This document shows, piece after piece, positions 17,432-26,813 of a stretch of DNA of 64,000 bases; the stretch's first letter is position 1; each line of letters opens with the position of its first letter. Source of the stretch: Acuticoccus sp051016205 (GTDB lineage Bacteria > Pseudomonadota > Alphaproteobacteria > Rhizobiales > Amorphaceae); contig CP136534.1 in NCBI GenBank assembly GCA_051016205.1, forward strand, positions 1,116,001-1,180,000. The letters are read 5' to 3'. The translations under genes were made by a program, and so were the position numbers. Below the pieces are notes generated by a model. It did not search any database and was not told where the DNA came from. It saw nothing but the letters and a program-made list of their open reading frames with translations.

Positions 17432-17812
17432 ATGGTCGAGCGGTTATTGACCAACATCATGAGCGATGATGTGGCCGCCACTCGGGATTTCTACGTCACG
17501 GTCCTTGGTCTGTCGGTCCACTTCGACAGCGACTGGTTCGTCATCCTCACGCCCAACGACGGTGCGCGATTTGAGCTTGGCATCATCAGCAAAGGGTCTG
17601 ATGTGGTGCCCGAGGCGTTCCGCGCGGCCCCCCAAGGCGTCTACCTCACGTTCGTGGTGGCCGATGTGGATGAGGCGGCCCAGCGCATAAAGAGCGCAGG
17701 GATTGCGCTTGTAGAGCCGCCCACCGACACATTTTATGGCCAGCGCAGGCTCCTTGTTCAGGACCCTAACGGCTTGTTGGTGGACATCTCGTCTCCGACA
17801 CCCCGCGGCTGA
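17432..17812 (+). CDS. VOC (glyoxalase/dioxygenase fold) family protein
   Basis: 126-residue single VOC-superfamily protein: an N-terminal beta-alpha unit ATRDFYVTVLGLSVHFDSDWFVIL and a C-terminal QDPNGLLVDIS, where metal-binding residues usually lie. The substrate cannot be inferred. It begins shortly after the rplT terminator, so it probably has its own promoter within or just after the hairpin, and it converges with the membrane-protein gene at 17,819. Confidence 0.85.
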   Translation: MVERLLTNIMSDDVAATRDFYVTVLGLSVHFDSDWFVILTPNDGARFELGIISKGSDVVPEAFRAAPQGVYLTFVVADVDEAAQRIKSAGIALVEPPTDTFYGQRRLLVQDPNGLLVDISSPTPRG

Positions 17813-17818
17813 GCCGCA

Positions 17819-18286
17819 TCAAACGAAGTAGCTGTCGGGATTGTCGATGGGGCTGCGCTGGGCAACGCGGATCAGCCCGTGCACAGAGCGCGCCACCACC
17901 CAGATCGCAATCAACGGCAGGAGCAGGAGGCCGACGCCCACAAGCGTCAGCACCCAGGCGACAATGTTCGCCAAAAGGCCGATGAAGAACGTCCTGAACT
18001 GATAGTGGTAGTGGGAGCGCAGCCAGGACGGCGCGTCCGAATTGCGCCCTGCATAGGCAAAATAGCCGCTGACCAGTGCGAGGAAGGGGATCGCAAGGCT
18101 CACCAAAAAGCCTGCGTAGATGAGTTTGGCGTTGAGGATGCTCGGCTTGAACCAGGGCGTTGGAAAGGTGCGCACCGGCTTTGCTTTCGCTGCGCCCGAG
18201 GCGGCAGCGGGCTCGGCCTCAACGCGCGCGTTGCCCTTCTCCCCGCCACGGCCCACTTTCGGAACGCTTTGCATCGTGTCACTCAT
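17819..18286 (-). CDS. DUF4870-like membrane protein
   Basis: 155 residues with a charged, Ala-rich N-terminal 40 residues and about three hydrophobic segments (AGFLVSLAIPFLALVSGYF, IGLLANIVAWVLTLVGVGLL and an adjoining LPLIAIWVVA). The intervening SHYHYQFRTFFIG and C-terminal ARSVHGLIRVAQ resemble the DUF4870/Tic20-like small membrane proteins. No catalytic motif is seen. It lies 53 nt downstream of glcE on the same strand, so it may be the last gene of the glc run. Confidence 0.7.
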   Translation of the reverse strand: MSDTMQSVPKVGRGGEKGNARVEAEPAAASGAAKAKPVRTFPTPWFKPSILNAKLIYAGFLVSLAIPFLALVSGYFAYAGRNSDAPSWLRSHYHYQFRTFFIGLLANIVAWVLTLVGVGLLLLPLIAIWVVARSVHGLIRVAQRSPIDNPDSYFV

Positions 18287-18339
18287 CCAACAACTCCAGG
18301 GCGTCGCGTCAGGCCGGCAGAGGGTATGCTGCAGGCGTT

Positions 18340-19536
18340 TCAGGCGCGGACCATGCGCCCCGGGTTCAAGATCCCTTCAGGATCGAAGGCAGTGCGCAGC
18401 CGTTCCGAAAGGGCGCGCAATCCCCCGCTCTGAGGCTGAAACGTGGGAACGCTCGCACGCGTTCCGCTGGTCGCGCGGATCAACGTTGCGTGTCCCCCAC
18501 CGTTTTGCACCACAGCCCTGCGGATGGCCTTGGCACCGGCATCGCCTTCATCCGGCGTCTCGATCCACACCAAGCCGCCGCCCCAGTCAAGATAGGCACG
18601 GCTGTTTTTAGGAAGATTGTCCAGAATGACAGGCCCCGCGGTGGGCGCAACGGACACGCGCCACACGGCGCCATTGGTGGCGGCAAAAGGCTGAACGTTG
18701 CCCACAGCTGTCCAAAGCGCTGCCGACACCTCTCCTTCGACGGTGTGGATGTGGGTGCCGGGAAAGAGGGCGTGCACCGTCTTGCCGCGCGCTGCCACGG
18801 ACGGCCCGAAGCCCTCGATGCGCAATGCCGTTGCGGACGTCGCGCCGACCCCCAGCGACAGCATCTGCACGATGTCTTCCGGCAGAAAGGCTGCACCTGA
18901 GGCATCCGCGGAAGAGCCCATCACCTTCGATATGGCCGCAACGGCCTCGCGCGGGGAAAGGTCCGGCAGGATCAGCGTTGTTTGATGCTCCGGCTTTGGC
19001 AGGACCTTGATGGTGAGTTCGGTCGCCACCGCCAGCGTGCCCCAAGAGCCCGAAAGGGCGCGCGAAAGGTCATAGCCGGTGACGTTCTTGACCACCTTGC
19101 CGCCGGCCTTGAACACGTCGCCGCGGCCCGACACGGCCTCAACGCCCAGCATATGGTCACGCACCGCCCCTGCCGTGAGGCGCCTTGGGCCGGCAAAGTT
19201 GCTGCCGAAGGTGCCGCCGATGGTGCCTGGTCCGCCACCCAGCAGAGCTGAGAGGTCGATGGGCTCGAACGCGAACATCTGGTTCTTGTCCGCCAGCGTT
19301 TGGGTGAGCGTTTCAAGGCTTGTGCCTGGGCGCACGGTGAGGATCAACTCTTCAGGCTCATAGGCAAGTATGCCTGACAGGTCGTTCACGTCGAGCACGT
19401 AGGCGGTCTGGGCCGGCTCAGCGATCTTACGCTTGGTGGCGCCGGCGATCACCTCCAGCGGCTCGCCGGCCTCGATGGCCCAGCGTACAGCCTCGCGCAC
19501 CTCCTGCGTGGTGGTGGGGGAGAGCGTCCCTGTCAT
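18340..19536 (-). CDS. glcE: Glycolate oxidase FAD-binding subunit GlcE
   Basis: FAD-binding subunit of membrane-associated glycolate oxidase, which converts glycolate to glyoxylate. 398 residues. The FAD-binding PCMH region shows GGGPGTIGGTFGSNFAGPRRLTAG and GRGDVFKAGGKVVKNVTGYD, characteristic of GlcE. The C-terminus RLRTAFDPEGILNPGRM is conserved. The start giving MTGTLSPTTTQEV is chosen. glcD lies upstream with a Rap1a-like gene between. glcF, the iron-sulfur subunit normally in this operon, is not next to glcE. Confidence 0.92.
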   Translation of the reverse strand: MTGTLSPTTTQEVREAVRWAIEAGEPLEVIAGATKRKIAEPAQTAYVLDVNDLSGILAYEPEELILTVRPGTSLETLTQTLADKNQMFAFEPIDLSALLGGGPGTIGGTFGSNFAGPRRLTAGAVRDHMLGVEAVSGRGDVFKAGGKVVKNVTGYDLSRALSGSWGTLAVATELTIKVLPKPEHQTTLILPDLSPREAVAAISKVMGSSADASGAAFLPEDIVQMLSLGVGATSATALRIEGFGPSVAARGKTVHALFPGTHIHTVEGEVSAALWTAVGNVQPFAATNGAVWRVSVAPTAGPVILDNLPKNSRAYLDWGGGLVWIETPDEGDAGAKAIRRAVVQNGGGHATLIRATSGTRASVPTFQPQSGGLRALSERLRTAFDPEGILNPGRMVRA

Positions 19537-19558
19537 CGCAACGCCTTGTGGCCGAGGC

Positions 19559-20020
19559 TCATTGGGGTGCCTCTTCAGACGCTTCGGCCTCCGATTCATC
19601 AGAGGTTTGGGGCGGTGCAACGTCGTCCGGGCACTTGAAGTTCGCCTCCAGGATGAAGTGGAAGACCGCTGCTGTGGGCATGTCAGGCGGGACGCCGCGC
19701 TCGATCACCACAGCCATCATGTCGATCATCTCCACCAAAGATGTGGGGCGGACGAGGCAGTAGGGGCGTGGGTTTCCATTGGCGACAGCGGCGTAGTTGT
19801 AGCCTTCGATCATGCCTGCCAGGAAGGAAAGGCACAGATAATTTTCCTGCGGCCTGTTGCCTGCCGCATCCTTGCGCGCATCGCAATTGGCCAGGAAGTT
19901 CCCCGCCTGCTTAAAGTAGTCGCCAGCCGGCTGGGTCTGTGCGGCACCAGGGCCGAGGCCGCCGGCAAACAGCCCAACGGTGAGAGCGCCAACGGCAAGG
20001 GCAGCAAGACTGCGACGCAT
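19559..20020 (-). CDS. Rap1a/Tai-like secreted protein between glcD and glcE
   Basis: 153 residues with a clear signal peptide (RRSLAALAVGALTVGLFAGG, cleavage near AAQ). The mature domain has regularly spaced cysteines (LANCD, YLCLSFLAG, PYCLV, FKCP) and helices resembling the Rap1a/Tai immunity fold known from type VI effector-immunity pairs. An acidic tail ends the protein. The start codon abuts the glcD stop, so it belongs to the glc operon. No effector gene is nearby, so an immunity role is not supported and a periplasmic accessory role is as likely. Confidence 0.65.
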   Translation of the reverse strand: MRRSLAALAVGALTVGLFAGGLGPGAAQTQPAGDYFKQAGNFLANCDARKDAAGNRPQENYLCLSFLAGMIEGYNYAAVANGNPRPYCLVRPTSLVEMIDMMAVVIERGVPPDMPTAAVFHFILEANFKCPDDVAPPQTSDESEAEASEEAPQ

Positions 20021-21517
20021 CTAGAACCTCGGAATGTCGGGGAAGGGGAGGTTGCCGCGGTGAACGTGCATCTTCCCGAGCTCGGCGCAGCGGCGAAGGC
20101 TGGGGAACACTTTGCCGGGGTTGAGGAGCCCATCGGGGTCGAAGGCGCATTTCACCCGCTGCTGCTGCGCAAGGTCGTCCTTGGTGAACATTTCAGGCAT
20201 CAGATCGCGCTTTTCAACGCCGACGCCATGCTCGCCCGTCAGGCATCCGCCCACCTCCACGCACAGGCGCAAGATGTCGGCGCCGAAGGCTTCCGCCCGC
20301 TCCAATTCGCCAGGGACGTTGGCGTCAAACAGAATGAGGGGGTGGAGGTTGCCGTCGCCCGCATGGAAGACGTTTGCGACCCTGAGGCCATGCTTTTCGG
20401 ACAGATCCGCCATCCCCTTCAATACGCGGGGGAGTTCGCGGCGGGGGATGGTGCCGTCCATGCACATATAGTCCGCCGCAATACGCCCCACGGCAGGGAA
20501 GGCGGCCTTGCGCCCTGCCCAGAAGGCGGTCCGCTCCTCTTCGTTCTGCGAGACGCGCACGTGGGTGGCACCGTGAGCCTTTGCAATCTCCTCGACGCGT
20601 TCCAAGAGGTGGTCCACCTCCACCTTGGGCCCATCCAGCTCCACGATGAGGAGGGCGTCCACATCGCGGGGGTAGCCTGCGTGCACGAAGTCCTCCGCGG
20701 CGTGGATGGCGGGCTTGTCCATCATCTCCATGCCGCCGGGGATGATGCCTGCGGCAATGATGGCGGCCACACAGCGGCCTGCATCTTCGGTCTCTGGGAA
20801 GCCCACAAGCACCGCACGGGCCGTCTCGGGGGCTTTCAGAATGCGCACGGTCACTTCGGTGACGACGCCCAGAAGGCCCTCGGAGCCCACCATGAAGGCC
20901 AGCCAGTCATACCCCTCCTGGTCCAGGTGCTTGCCGCCGATGTCGAGGACTTCGCCATCGATAGTGACGATCTGAAGGCCGAGGATGTTGTTGGTGGTCA
21001 GCCCATACTTCAGGCAGTGCACGCCGCCTGAGTTTTCCGCCACGTTGCCGCCGATGGAGCAGGCAATCTGCGAGGATGGGTCGGGGGCGTAATAGAACCC
21101 CTCGTGGGAGACAGCCTGGGTGATGGCAAGGTTGGTCACGCCCGGCTGGACGGTGGCGGTGCGGTTGTCAAAGTCGATGTCGAGGACGCGGTTGAACTTC
21201 ATCATCGACAACAAAACGCCGTCGCCGAGCGGCAGTGCGCCGCCCGAAAGGCTGGTGCCGGCCCCGCGGGGGACGACGCGCACACCGTTCTCACTGCAAT
21301 ATCTGAGGACCTCTGCCACCTGTTCCACCGTTTCAGGCAGCACCACCACGAGGGGCATTTGCTTGTAAGCGGTGAGACCATCGGTCTCGTAGGCGCGCAT
21401 CCCCGTCTCGTCGTCCACCACGCCTTCTCCAGGGACGATGGCGCGCAGTGCCGCAACGATCTCCGCGCGACGGGACATCGTCTCCTGCTTGAGCGCAGGC
21501 ATGGCTAGGCCGGACAT
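20021..21517 (-). CDS. glcD: Glycolate oxidase subunit GlcD
   Basis: FAD-linked catalytic subunit of glycolate oxidase (FAD-binding PCMH plus FAD-oxidase C domain), 498 residues. Motifs include VVPRGAGTSLSGGALPLGDG, PDPSSQIACSIGGNVAENSGG, MVGSEGLLGVVTEVTVRI, VFHAGDGNLHP and GGCLTGEHGVGVEK. The ATG at 21517 has GGGGAG upstream. It is first in the run, divergent from a GNAT gene across a 99-nt promoter region. Confidence 0.95.
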   Translation of the reverse strand: MSGLAMPALKQETMSRRAEIVAALRAIVPGEGVVDDETGMRAYETDGLTAYKQMPLVVVLPETVEQVAEVLRYCSENGVRVVPRGAGTSLSGGALPLGDGVLLSMMKFNRVLDIDFDNRTATVQPGVTNLAITQAVSHEGFYYAPDPSSQIACSIGGNVAENSGGVHCLKYGLTTNNILGLQIVTIDGEVLDIGGKHLDQEGYDWLAFMVGSEGLLGVVTEVTVRILKAPETARAVLVGFPETEDAGRCVAAIIAAGIIPGGMEMMDKPAIHAAEDFVHAGYPRDVDALLIVELDGPKVEVDHLLERVEEIAKAHGATHVRVSQNEEERTAFWAGRKAAFPAVGRIAADYMCMDGTIPRRELPRVLKGMADLSEKHGLRVANVFHAGDGNLHPLILFDANVPGELERAEAFGADILRLCVEVGGCLTGEHGVGVEKRDLMPEMFTKDDLAQQQRVKCAFDPDGLLNPGKVFPSLRRCAELGKMHVHRGNLPFPDIPRF

Positions 21518-21616
21518 GGCAATCTCCCCACGATAAACGCACTAAGGACCTCTGGTGAAGCTGGCGCGCGGCGGGGTAAAACGCAACCGCTGCCGATTGC
21601 GAAGGGCACACAGGTG

Positions 21617-22147
21617 ATGATTGCTCTCAGACCCGCGACACAGGCCGACACACCCCACCTGAGGCGCTGGGACAAAGACCCTGGCGTTATTGCCGCATCA
21701 GGCGAGAACGATGACTGGAACTGGCAGGAGGAGCTTGCCCGCACCGTCGACTGGCGCGCCATGCTCATCATCGAGGAGGATGGAAGGCCTGTGGGGATGG
21801 TGCAGATCATCGACGCGGCGCGTGAGGAGACCCACTATTGGGGCGACGGCCACGAGGGGTTTGCCGCCATCGATATCTGGATCGGCGCGCCGGAGGATCG
21901 CCGCAGGGGCATAGGCGAGGCTGCCATGACCCTTGCCGCCGCCCATGCCTTCGCCGATCCGTCCGTGACAGCGATCCTCATCGATCCGTTGATCAGCAAC
22001 GAAGCGGCGCGGCGCTTTTACGCGCGCCTTGGCTACAAGGAAGTGGGGCCGCGCCAATTCGGCGATGACGATTGTGTTGTGATGCGGCTCGATCGGGCCG
22101 ATTGGGAGTGCGGCGGATCGGTTGCCAGCCCCTCCGCTTCAGCTTAG
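21617..22147 (+). CDS. GNAT family N-acetyltransferase
   Basis: 176-residue GNAT protein. The acetyl-CoA pyrophosphate loop is EDRRRGIGEAAMTL, and the C-terminal NEAARRFYARLGYKEVG is the common GNAT end. The N-terminal LRPATQADTPHLRRWDKDP is reminiscent of aminoglycoside 6'-acetyltransferase-like members, but the substrate cannot be assigned. The ATG at 21617 is preferred over an adjacent GTG. It is transcribed toward the pnt genes. Confidence 0.88.
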   Translation: MIALRPATQADTPHLRRWDKDPGVIAASGENDDWNWQEELARTVDWRAMLIIEEDGRPVGMVQIIDAAREETHYWGDGHEGFAAIDIWIGAPEDRRRGIGEAAMTLAAAHAFADPSVTAILIDPLISNEAARRFYARLGYKEVGPRQFGDDDCVVMRLDRADWECGGSVASPSASA

Positions 22148-22182
22148 AAGCTGTTCATTCACAACGCACAATCGGGGCGATA

Positions 22183-22347
22183 ATGGCGGGCGATAGCGCG
22201 AACGGCACAAACGTTGACAACGGCGAACCACCGCAGACGGACATTGCCGAACATCAAAAAACGTTTGACCGCCTGATCTCGTTGACTAAGTGGGCCATCA
22301 TCGTGGTCGCCGTCATTTTGATCGGCTTGGCCTACTTTCTGCTGTGA
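22183..22347 (+). CDS. aa3-type cytochrome c oxidase subunit IV-like small membrane protein
   Basis: 54-residue protein with a polar N-terminus, then DIAEHQKTFDRLISLTKWAI and one transmembrane helix. This matches the bacterial aa3-type cytochrome oxidase subunit IV (COX4_pro_2) family, a non-catalytic peripheral helix. The longer frame starting at 22072 overlaps the GNAT gene and is rejected. It lies just ahead of pntAA, an arrangement I associate with alphaproteobacteria. Confidence 0.85.
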   Translation: MAGDSANGTNVDNGEPPQTDIAEHQKTFDRLISLTKWAIIVVAVILIGLAYFLL

Positions 22348-22360
22348 CAAGGACTGGCTC

Positions 22361-23509
22361 GTGAAGATTGCCGTTGCCACCGAGGCCGACGATAGCCGCA
22401 TCGCCGTAACGCCGGACGTCATCAAGCGCTACGTGACGGCGGGCGCTGAGGTGGCGGTGGAAAAAGGGGCCGGGAAAACCGCGCAGTTTCCCGATGCAGT
22501 GCTGGCAGAGGCAGGCGCCACCATGGTGGACGATGCGGCCGCCGCGCTGGACGGTGCCGACATCATCCTGTGCGTGCGCAGGCCCAGCGCTGAGGTGCTG
22601 GCGTCCGCCAAGAAGGGCGCGTTCCTCATCGGCGCCCTCGACCCTTATGGTGACGAGGCGGACTTGCGCGCCATGGCCGAGAGCGGTGTCAGCGCGGTGG
22701 CCATGGAGCTGATGCCCCGCATCACCCGCGCGCAATCCATGGACATCTTGTCGAGCCAGGCCAACCTTGGCGGCTACCAGGCGGTGATTGAAGCCGCCGA
22801 CGTTTATGGTCGCGCCATTCCGATGATGATGACCGCGGCGGGCACGGTGCCTGCGGCAAAGTGCTTTGTCATGGGCGCGGGCGTTGCCGGCCTTCAGGCG
22901 ATCGCTACAGCGCGCCGCCTTGGCGCAGCCGTCAGCGCGACGGACGTGCGTCCGGCCGCGAAGGAACAGGTGGCCTCCCTCGGCGCCAAGTTCGTGGCGG
23001 TGGAGAACGACGAGTTCAAGCAGGCCGAGACGTCAGGCGGCTACGCCAAGGAAATGAGCGAGGACTATCGCCGCCAGCAGGCCGAGATTGTGGCCTCGCA
23101 CATTGCCAAGCAGGACATTGTCATCACCACCGCGTTGATCCCCGGCCGCCCTGCGCCCAAGCTGATCAGCGCGGAGATGGTTGCGAGCATGACCCCCGGC
23201 TCCGTCATCGTCGACCTTGCTGTGGAGCGTGGCGGCAACGTTGAAGGCTCCGTCGCAGGCGAGGCGGTGGAGAAGGACGGTGTGACCATCGTCGGCTATC
23301 GCAACCTTCCGGGGCGGATCCCGGCGACGGCCTCCCTCCTTTACGCCAAGAACCTGTTCACGTTCGTGGACGGCGTCCTGATGGACAAGGAAGAGAAGGC
23401 GCTGAAGCCGAAGTGGGACGATGAGCTTATGACCGCCACCTTGCTGTCGCGCGATGGCAGCCTGGTGCATCCCAATTACGGCGGTGAGAAGCCGCAGAGC
23501 GCGGCCTGA
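22361..23509 (+). CDS. pntAA: NAD(P) transhydrogenase subunit alpha part 1 (NAD-binding)
   Basis: NAD(H)-binding domain I of proton-translocating transhydrogenase, which exchanges hydride between NADH and NADP+ using the proton gradient. 382 residues, similar in length to the split alpha1 proteins. Motifs include SQANLGGYQAVIEAA, the Rossmann VMGAGVAGLQAIATARRLGA and TTALIPGRPAPKLI. GTG start. It lies 13 nt after the COX4-like gene and is followed by the membrane part pntAB. Confidence 0.96.
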   Translation: MKIAVATEADDSRIAVTPDVIKRYVTAGAEVAVEKGAGKTAQFPDAVLAEAGATMVDDAAAALDGADIILCVRRPSAEVLASAKKGAFLIGALDPYGDEADLRAMAESGVSAVAMELMPRITRAQSMDILSSQANLGGYQAVIEAADVYGRAIPMMMTAAGTVPAAKCFVMGAGVAGLQAIATARRLGAAVSATDVRPAAKEQVASLGAKFVAVENDEFKQAETSGGYAKEMSEDYRRQQAEIVASHIAKQDIVITTALIPGRPAPKLISAEMVASMTPGSVIVDLAVERGGNVEGSVAGEAVEKDGVTIVGYRNLPGRIPATASLLYAKNLFTFVDGVLMDKEEKALKPKWDDELMTATLLSRDGSLVHPNYGGEKPQSAA

Positions 23510-23522
23510 GGACGTAAAGCCC

Positions 23523-23921
23523 ATGAAAGCTTATGCACAAGACGCTGCGCCGAGCGCGGCAGACACGGCAGCCGCCGTGGCGGACGCTTCGGCAGAGGCC
23601 GTGGCAGCAGCCTCTGGCGGCGCCATCGACCCGACGATCTTCCGGCTTGCGATCTTCGTGCTCGCGATCTTCGTGGGCTACTACGTGGTGTGGTCGGTGA
23701 CGCCTGCGCTCCACACCCCGTTGATGAGCGTCACCAACGCCATCTCCTCGGTGATTGTGGTGGGCGCGCTCCTGGCCACCGGCGTGTCGTTCGCGGAGGC
23801 GGACGGGGCACTGTGGGCGAAGATCTTCGGCTTCATTGCGCTGATCCTCGCCAGCGTGAACATCTTTGGCGGCTTCCTGGTCACCCAGCGTATGCTTGCC
23901 ATGTACAAGAAGAAGAAATGA
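23523..23921 (+). CDS. pntAB: NAD(P) transhydrogenase subunit alpha part 2 (membrane)
   Basis: Membrane portion of the split alpha subunit, 132 residues. An Ala-rich N-terminus precedes hydrophobic helices: IFRLAIFVLAIFVGYYVVW, the family signature TPALHTPLMSVTNAISSVIVVGAL, and IFGFIALILASVNIFGGFLV. The start giving MKAYAQDAAPS follows pntAA closely. Its TGA stop overlaps the ATG of a 35-codon ORF. Confidence 0.95.
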   Translation: MKAYAQDAAPSAADTAAAVADASAEAVAAASGGAIDPTIFRLAIFVLAIFVGYYVVWSVTPALHTPLMSVTNAISSVIVVGALLATGVSFAEADGALWAKIFGFIALILASVNIFGGFLVTQRMLAMYKKKK

Positions 23922-24025
23922 CCGGCCCCGCCTTTCCTCCCTCGGCCGAATTCACGATCACCATCCCCGAGGACTGCACTTCCTTGAGGACGACGCAAGG
24001 GCCTGCGACCTCCTATGACCGCTAA
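23918..24025 (+). CDS. 35-codon ORF coupled to pntAB and pntB
   Basis: A small ORF with an ATG overlapping the pntAB stop (ATGA) and a TAA eleven bases inside pntB. The predicted peptide starts MTGPAFPPSAEFTITIPEDC and has no hydrophobic segment. I recognise no family. It may be a translated leader passing ribosomes from pntAB to pntB, or a chance ORF. The two overlaps are the only evidence. Confidence 0.35.
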   Translation: MTGPAFPPSAEFTITIPEDCTSLRTTQGPATSYDR

Positions 24026-25418
24026 CCTCGCCGCCATACTCTATCTCGCCGCTGCCGTCCTGTTCATCTTGGCGCTGCGCGGCCTGTCCCACCCCGAATC
24101 GTCGCGCCGCGGCAACTATCTGGGCATGGCAGGTATGGCGATTGCCGCCGTCACCACGTTGTTGTTGGCCGCGCCCGGGATCCTCGGCTGGATCTTGATC
24201 ATCATCGGCATCGGCATCGGCGGCACCATCGGTGCGGTGATCGCACGGCGCATTCCGATGACGGCAATGCCCCAGCTTGTGGCCGCCTTCCACTCGCTGG
24301 TGGGTCTTGCGGCAGTGTTCGTTGCCGCTGGCGCCCTTTATGCCCCCGAAGCCTTCGACATCGGCGTACCCGGCAAGATCAAGGCACTGTCGCTGGCGGA
24401 AATGGCGATCGGCGTTGCAGTGGGTGCACTCACGTTCACCGGCTCGGTCATTGCCTTTGCCAAGCTCGACGGGCGCATGTCGGGCAAGCCGATCATGCTG
24501 CCTGGCCGGCATATCCTGAACGGGCTGATCTTCATCGGCCTCATCGCGCTGATCGTGATGTTCGTTCAGTCGAACGACGTTCTGGAGCAGCGCTGGCTGT
24601 TCTGGGCCATCACCATCCTGGCGCTGATCCTCGGCGGTCTCATCATCATTCCCATCGGCGGTGCGGACATGCCCGTCGTGGTGTCGATGCTGAACTCCTA
24701 TTCCGGCTGGGCCGCGGCGGGCATCGGCTTCACGCTTGGCAACACGGCGCTCATCATCACAGGCGCGCTGGTGGGCTCCTCAGGCGCCATCCTCTCCTAC
24801 ATCATGTGCAAGGGGATGAACCGGTCCTTCATCTCGGTGATCCTCGGCGGGTTCGGCGGGGAGAGCGCAGGGCCGGGGGACGACCTTGGCGACCGCACCG
24901 TCAAGCAGGGCGCTGCGGAAGATGCCGCCTTCATCATGAAAAATGCCGGCTCCGTCATCATCGTGCCCGGCTACGGCATGGCGGTGGCACAGGCCCAGCA
25001 CGCGCTGCGCGAAATGGTCGACGCCCTGAAGGAAGAGGGTGTGGAGGTGAAGTACGCCATTCACCCGGTGGCAGGCCGTATGCCCGGCCACATGAACGTG
25101 CTTCTGGCCGAAGCGCAGGTCCCCTACGAGGACGTGTTCGAGCTGGAAGACATCAACTCCGAGTTCAGCCAGACCGACGTTGCCTTCGTCATCGGCGCCA
25201 ACGACGTGACCAACCCTGCCGCGCGCGACGATCCGTCCTCGCCCATCTACGGGATGCCGATCCTGGACGTGGACAAGTCCAAGACCGTCCTGTTCGTCAA
25301 GCGCTCTCTGGGCTCTGGCTACGCCGGCATCGACAACACGTTGTTTTATAAGGACAACAATATGATGCTCTTCGGCGATGCGAAGAAGATGGTGGAAGAG
25401 ATCGTCAAAGCCCTCTGA
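24015..25418 (+). CDS. pntB: NAD(P) transhydrogenase subunit beta
   Basis: Beta subunit: multiple membrane helices (domain II) followed by the NADP(H)-binding domain III, 467 residues. Motifs: DMPVVVSMLNSYSGWAAAGIGFTLGN in the membrane part (only partly quoted by most annotations), then VPGYGMAVAQAQHALREM, YAIHPVAGRMPGHMNVLLAE and FVIGANDVTNPAARDD. ATG start inside the end of the 35-codon ORF. The operon ends at a strong terminator. Confidence 0.97.
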   Translation: MTANLAAILYLAAAVLFILALRGLSHPESSRRGNYLGMAGMAIAAVTTLLLAAPGILGWILIIIGIGIGGTIGAVIARRIPMTAMPQLVAAFHSLVGLAAVFVAAGALYAPEAFDIGVPGKIKALSLAEMAIGVAVGALTFTGSVIAFAKLDGRMSGKPIMLPGRHILNGLIFIGLIALIVMFVQSNDVLEQRWLFWAITILALILGGLIIIPIGGADMPVVVSMLNSYSGWAAAGIGFTLGNTALIITGALVGSSGAILSYIMCKGMNRSFISVILGGFGGESAGPGDDLGDRTVKQGAAEDAAFIMKNAGSVIIVPGYGMAVAQAQHALREMVDALKEEGVEVKYAIHPVAGRMPGHMNVLLAEAQVPYEDVFELEDINSEFSQTDVAFVIGANDVTNPAARDDPSSPIYGMPILDVDKSKTVLFVKRSLGSGYAGIDNTLFYKDNNMMLFGDAKKMVEEIVKAL

Positions 25419-25446
25419 CCCCGTCCTCCCCGCTTAAACAAAATAG

Positions 25447-25470
25447 GGGCAGCTGGCGCTGCCCTTTTTT
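25447..25470 (+). terminator. Intrinsic terminator of the pnt operon
   Basis: A perfect seven-pair stem GGGCAGC/GCTGCCC with a TGGC loop is followed by six T residues, 28 nt after pntB. Confidence 0.9.
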
Positions 25471-25504
25471 GCGTTTGTGACGGGGCTTTGAGCGGGCGAG
25501 CGCA

Positions 25505-26326
<822 letters not shown>

Positions 26327-26590
26327 GGTTCAACTCCAGGCGGATGGGCGCACAGGGGCGCAAGGGGACAGGCGTCACGGCGTCCTTTGCCATCAGGCGG
26401 GGGCAACGGGGTCGGCGACGGATCACGGTGTGGGGATCGTTGTGCGCCGCGTCAAGGAAAGCGCGGCGTGGACGGGGCAGCGCATGGCAGGGCCGCGCCA
26501 GCTCACGTCCGGTTGTAAGCCCGTCAAGCGGCTGCGGTGCGCAGGGCTCTCCTTGACCGGCGATGAGGTTGCGCGTACCTCAGAGGGCGC

Positions 26591-26665
26591 GCGGGCGTAG
26601 TTCAGTGGTAGAACGTCAGCTTCCCAAGCTGAATGTCGTCGGTTCGATCCCGATCGCCCGCTCCA
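26591..26665 (+). tRNA. tRNA-Gly (CCC)
   Basis: Cloverleaf of 75 nt including an encoded CCA. The acceptor stem GCGGGCG/CGCCCGC is perfect. The anticodon stem TCAGC/GCTGA encloses loop TTCCCAA with anticodon CCC. The T arm has GGTTCGATCC. Confidence 0.95.
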
Positions 26666-26813
26666 AGACCGCCTCGCTTCGCCGGTTTGCCACACGGAAC
26701 CCGCGCGTGCGCTGACGTGATGGTCGGCCGTAAACCCAGTTTTCATCGCAACGTTGCGAAGACGGTGCGAAGGGTTCATCTTTCCCAGCCCCGATCACAG
26801 GAAGGACGGTCCG

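Noticed and set aside
19559..20020. Rap1a-like gene as half of a toxin-immunity pair
   Set aside because: No effector, VgrG, Hcp or other secretion gene is nearby and the gene abuts glcD; immunity function is unsupported.
21614..21616. GTG as the GNAT start
   Set aside because: Immediately followed by ATG at 21617, which fits the family N-terminus equally well; the ATG is the simpler choice.
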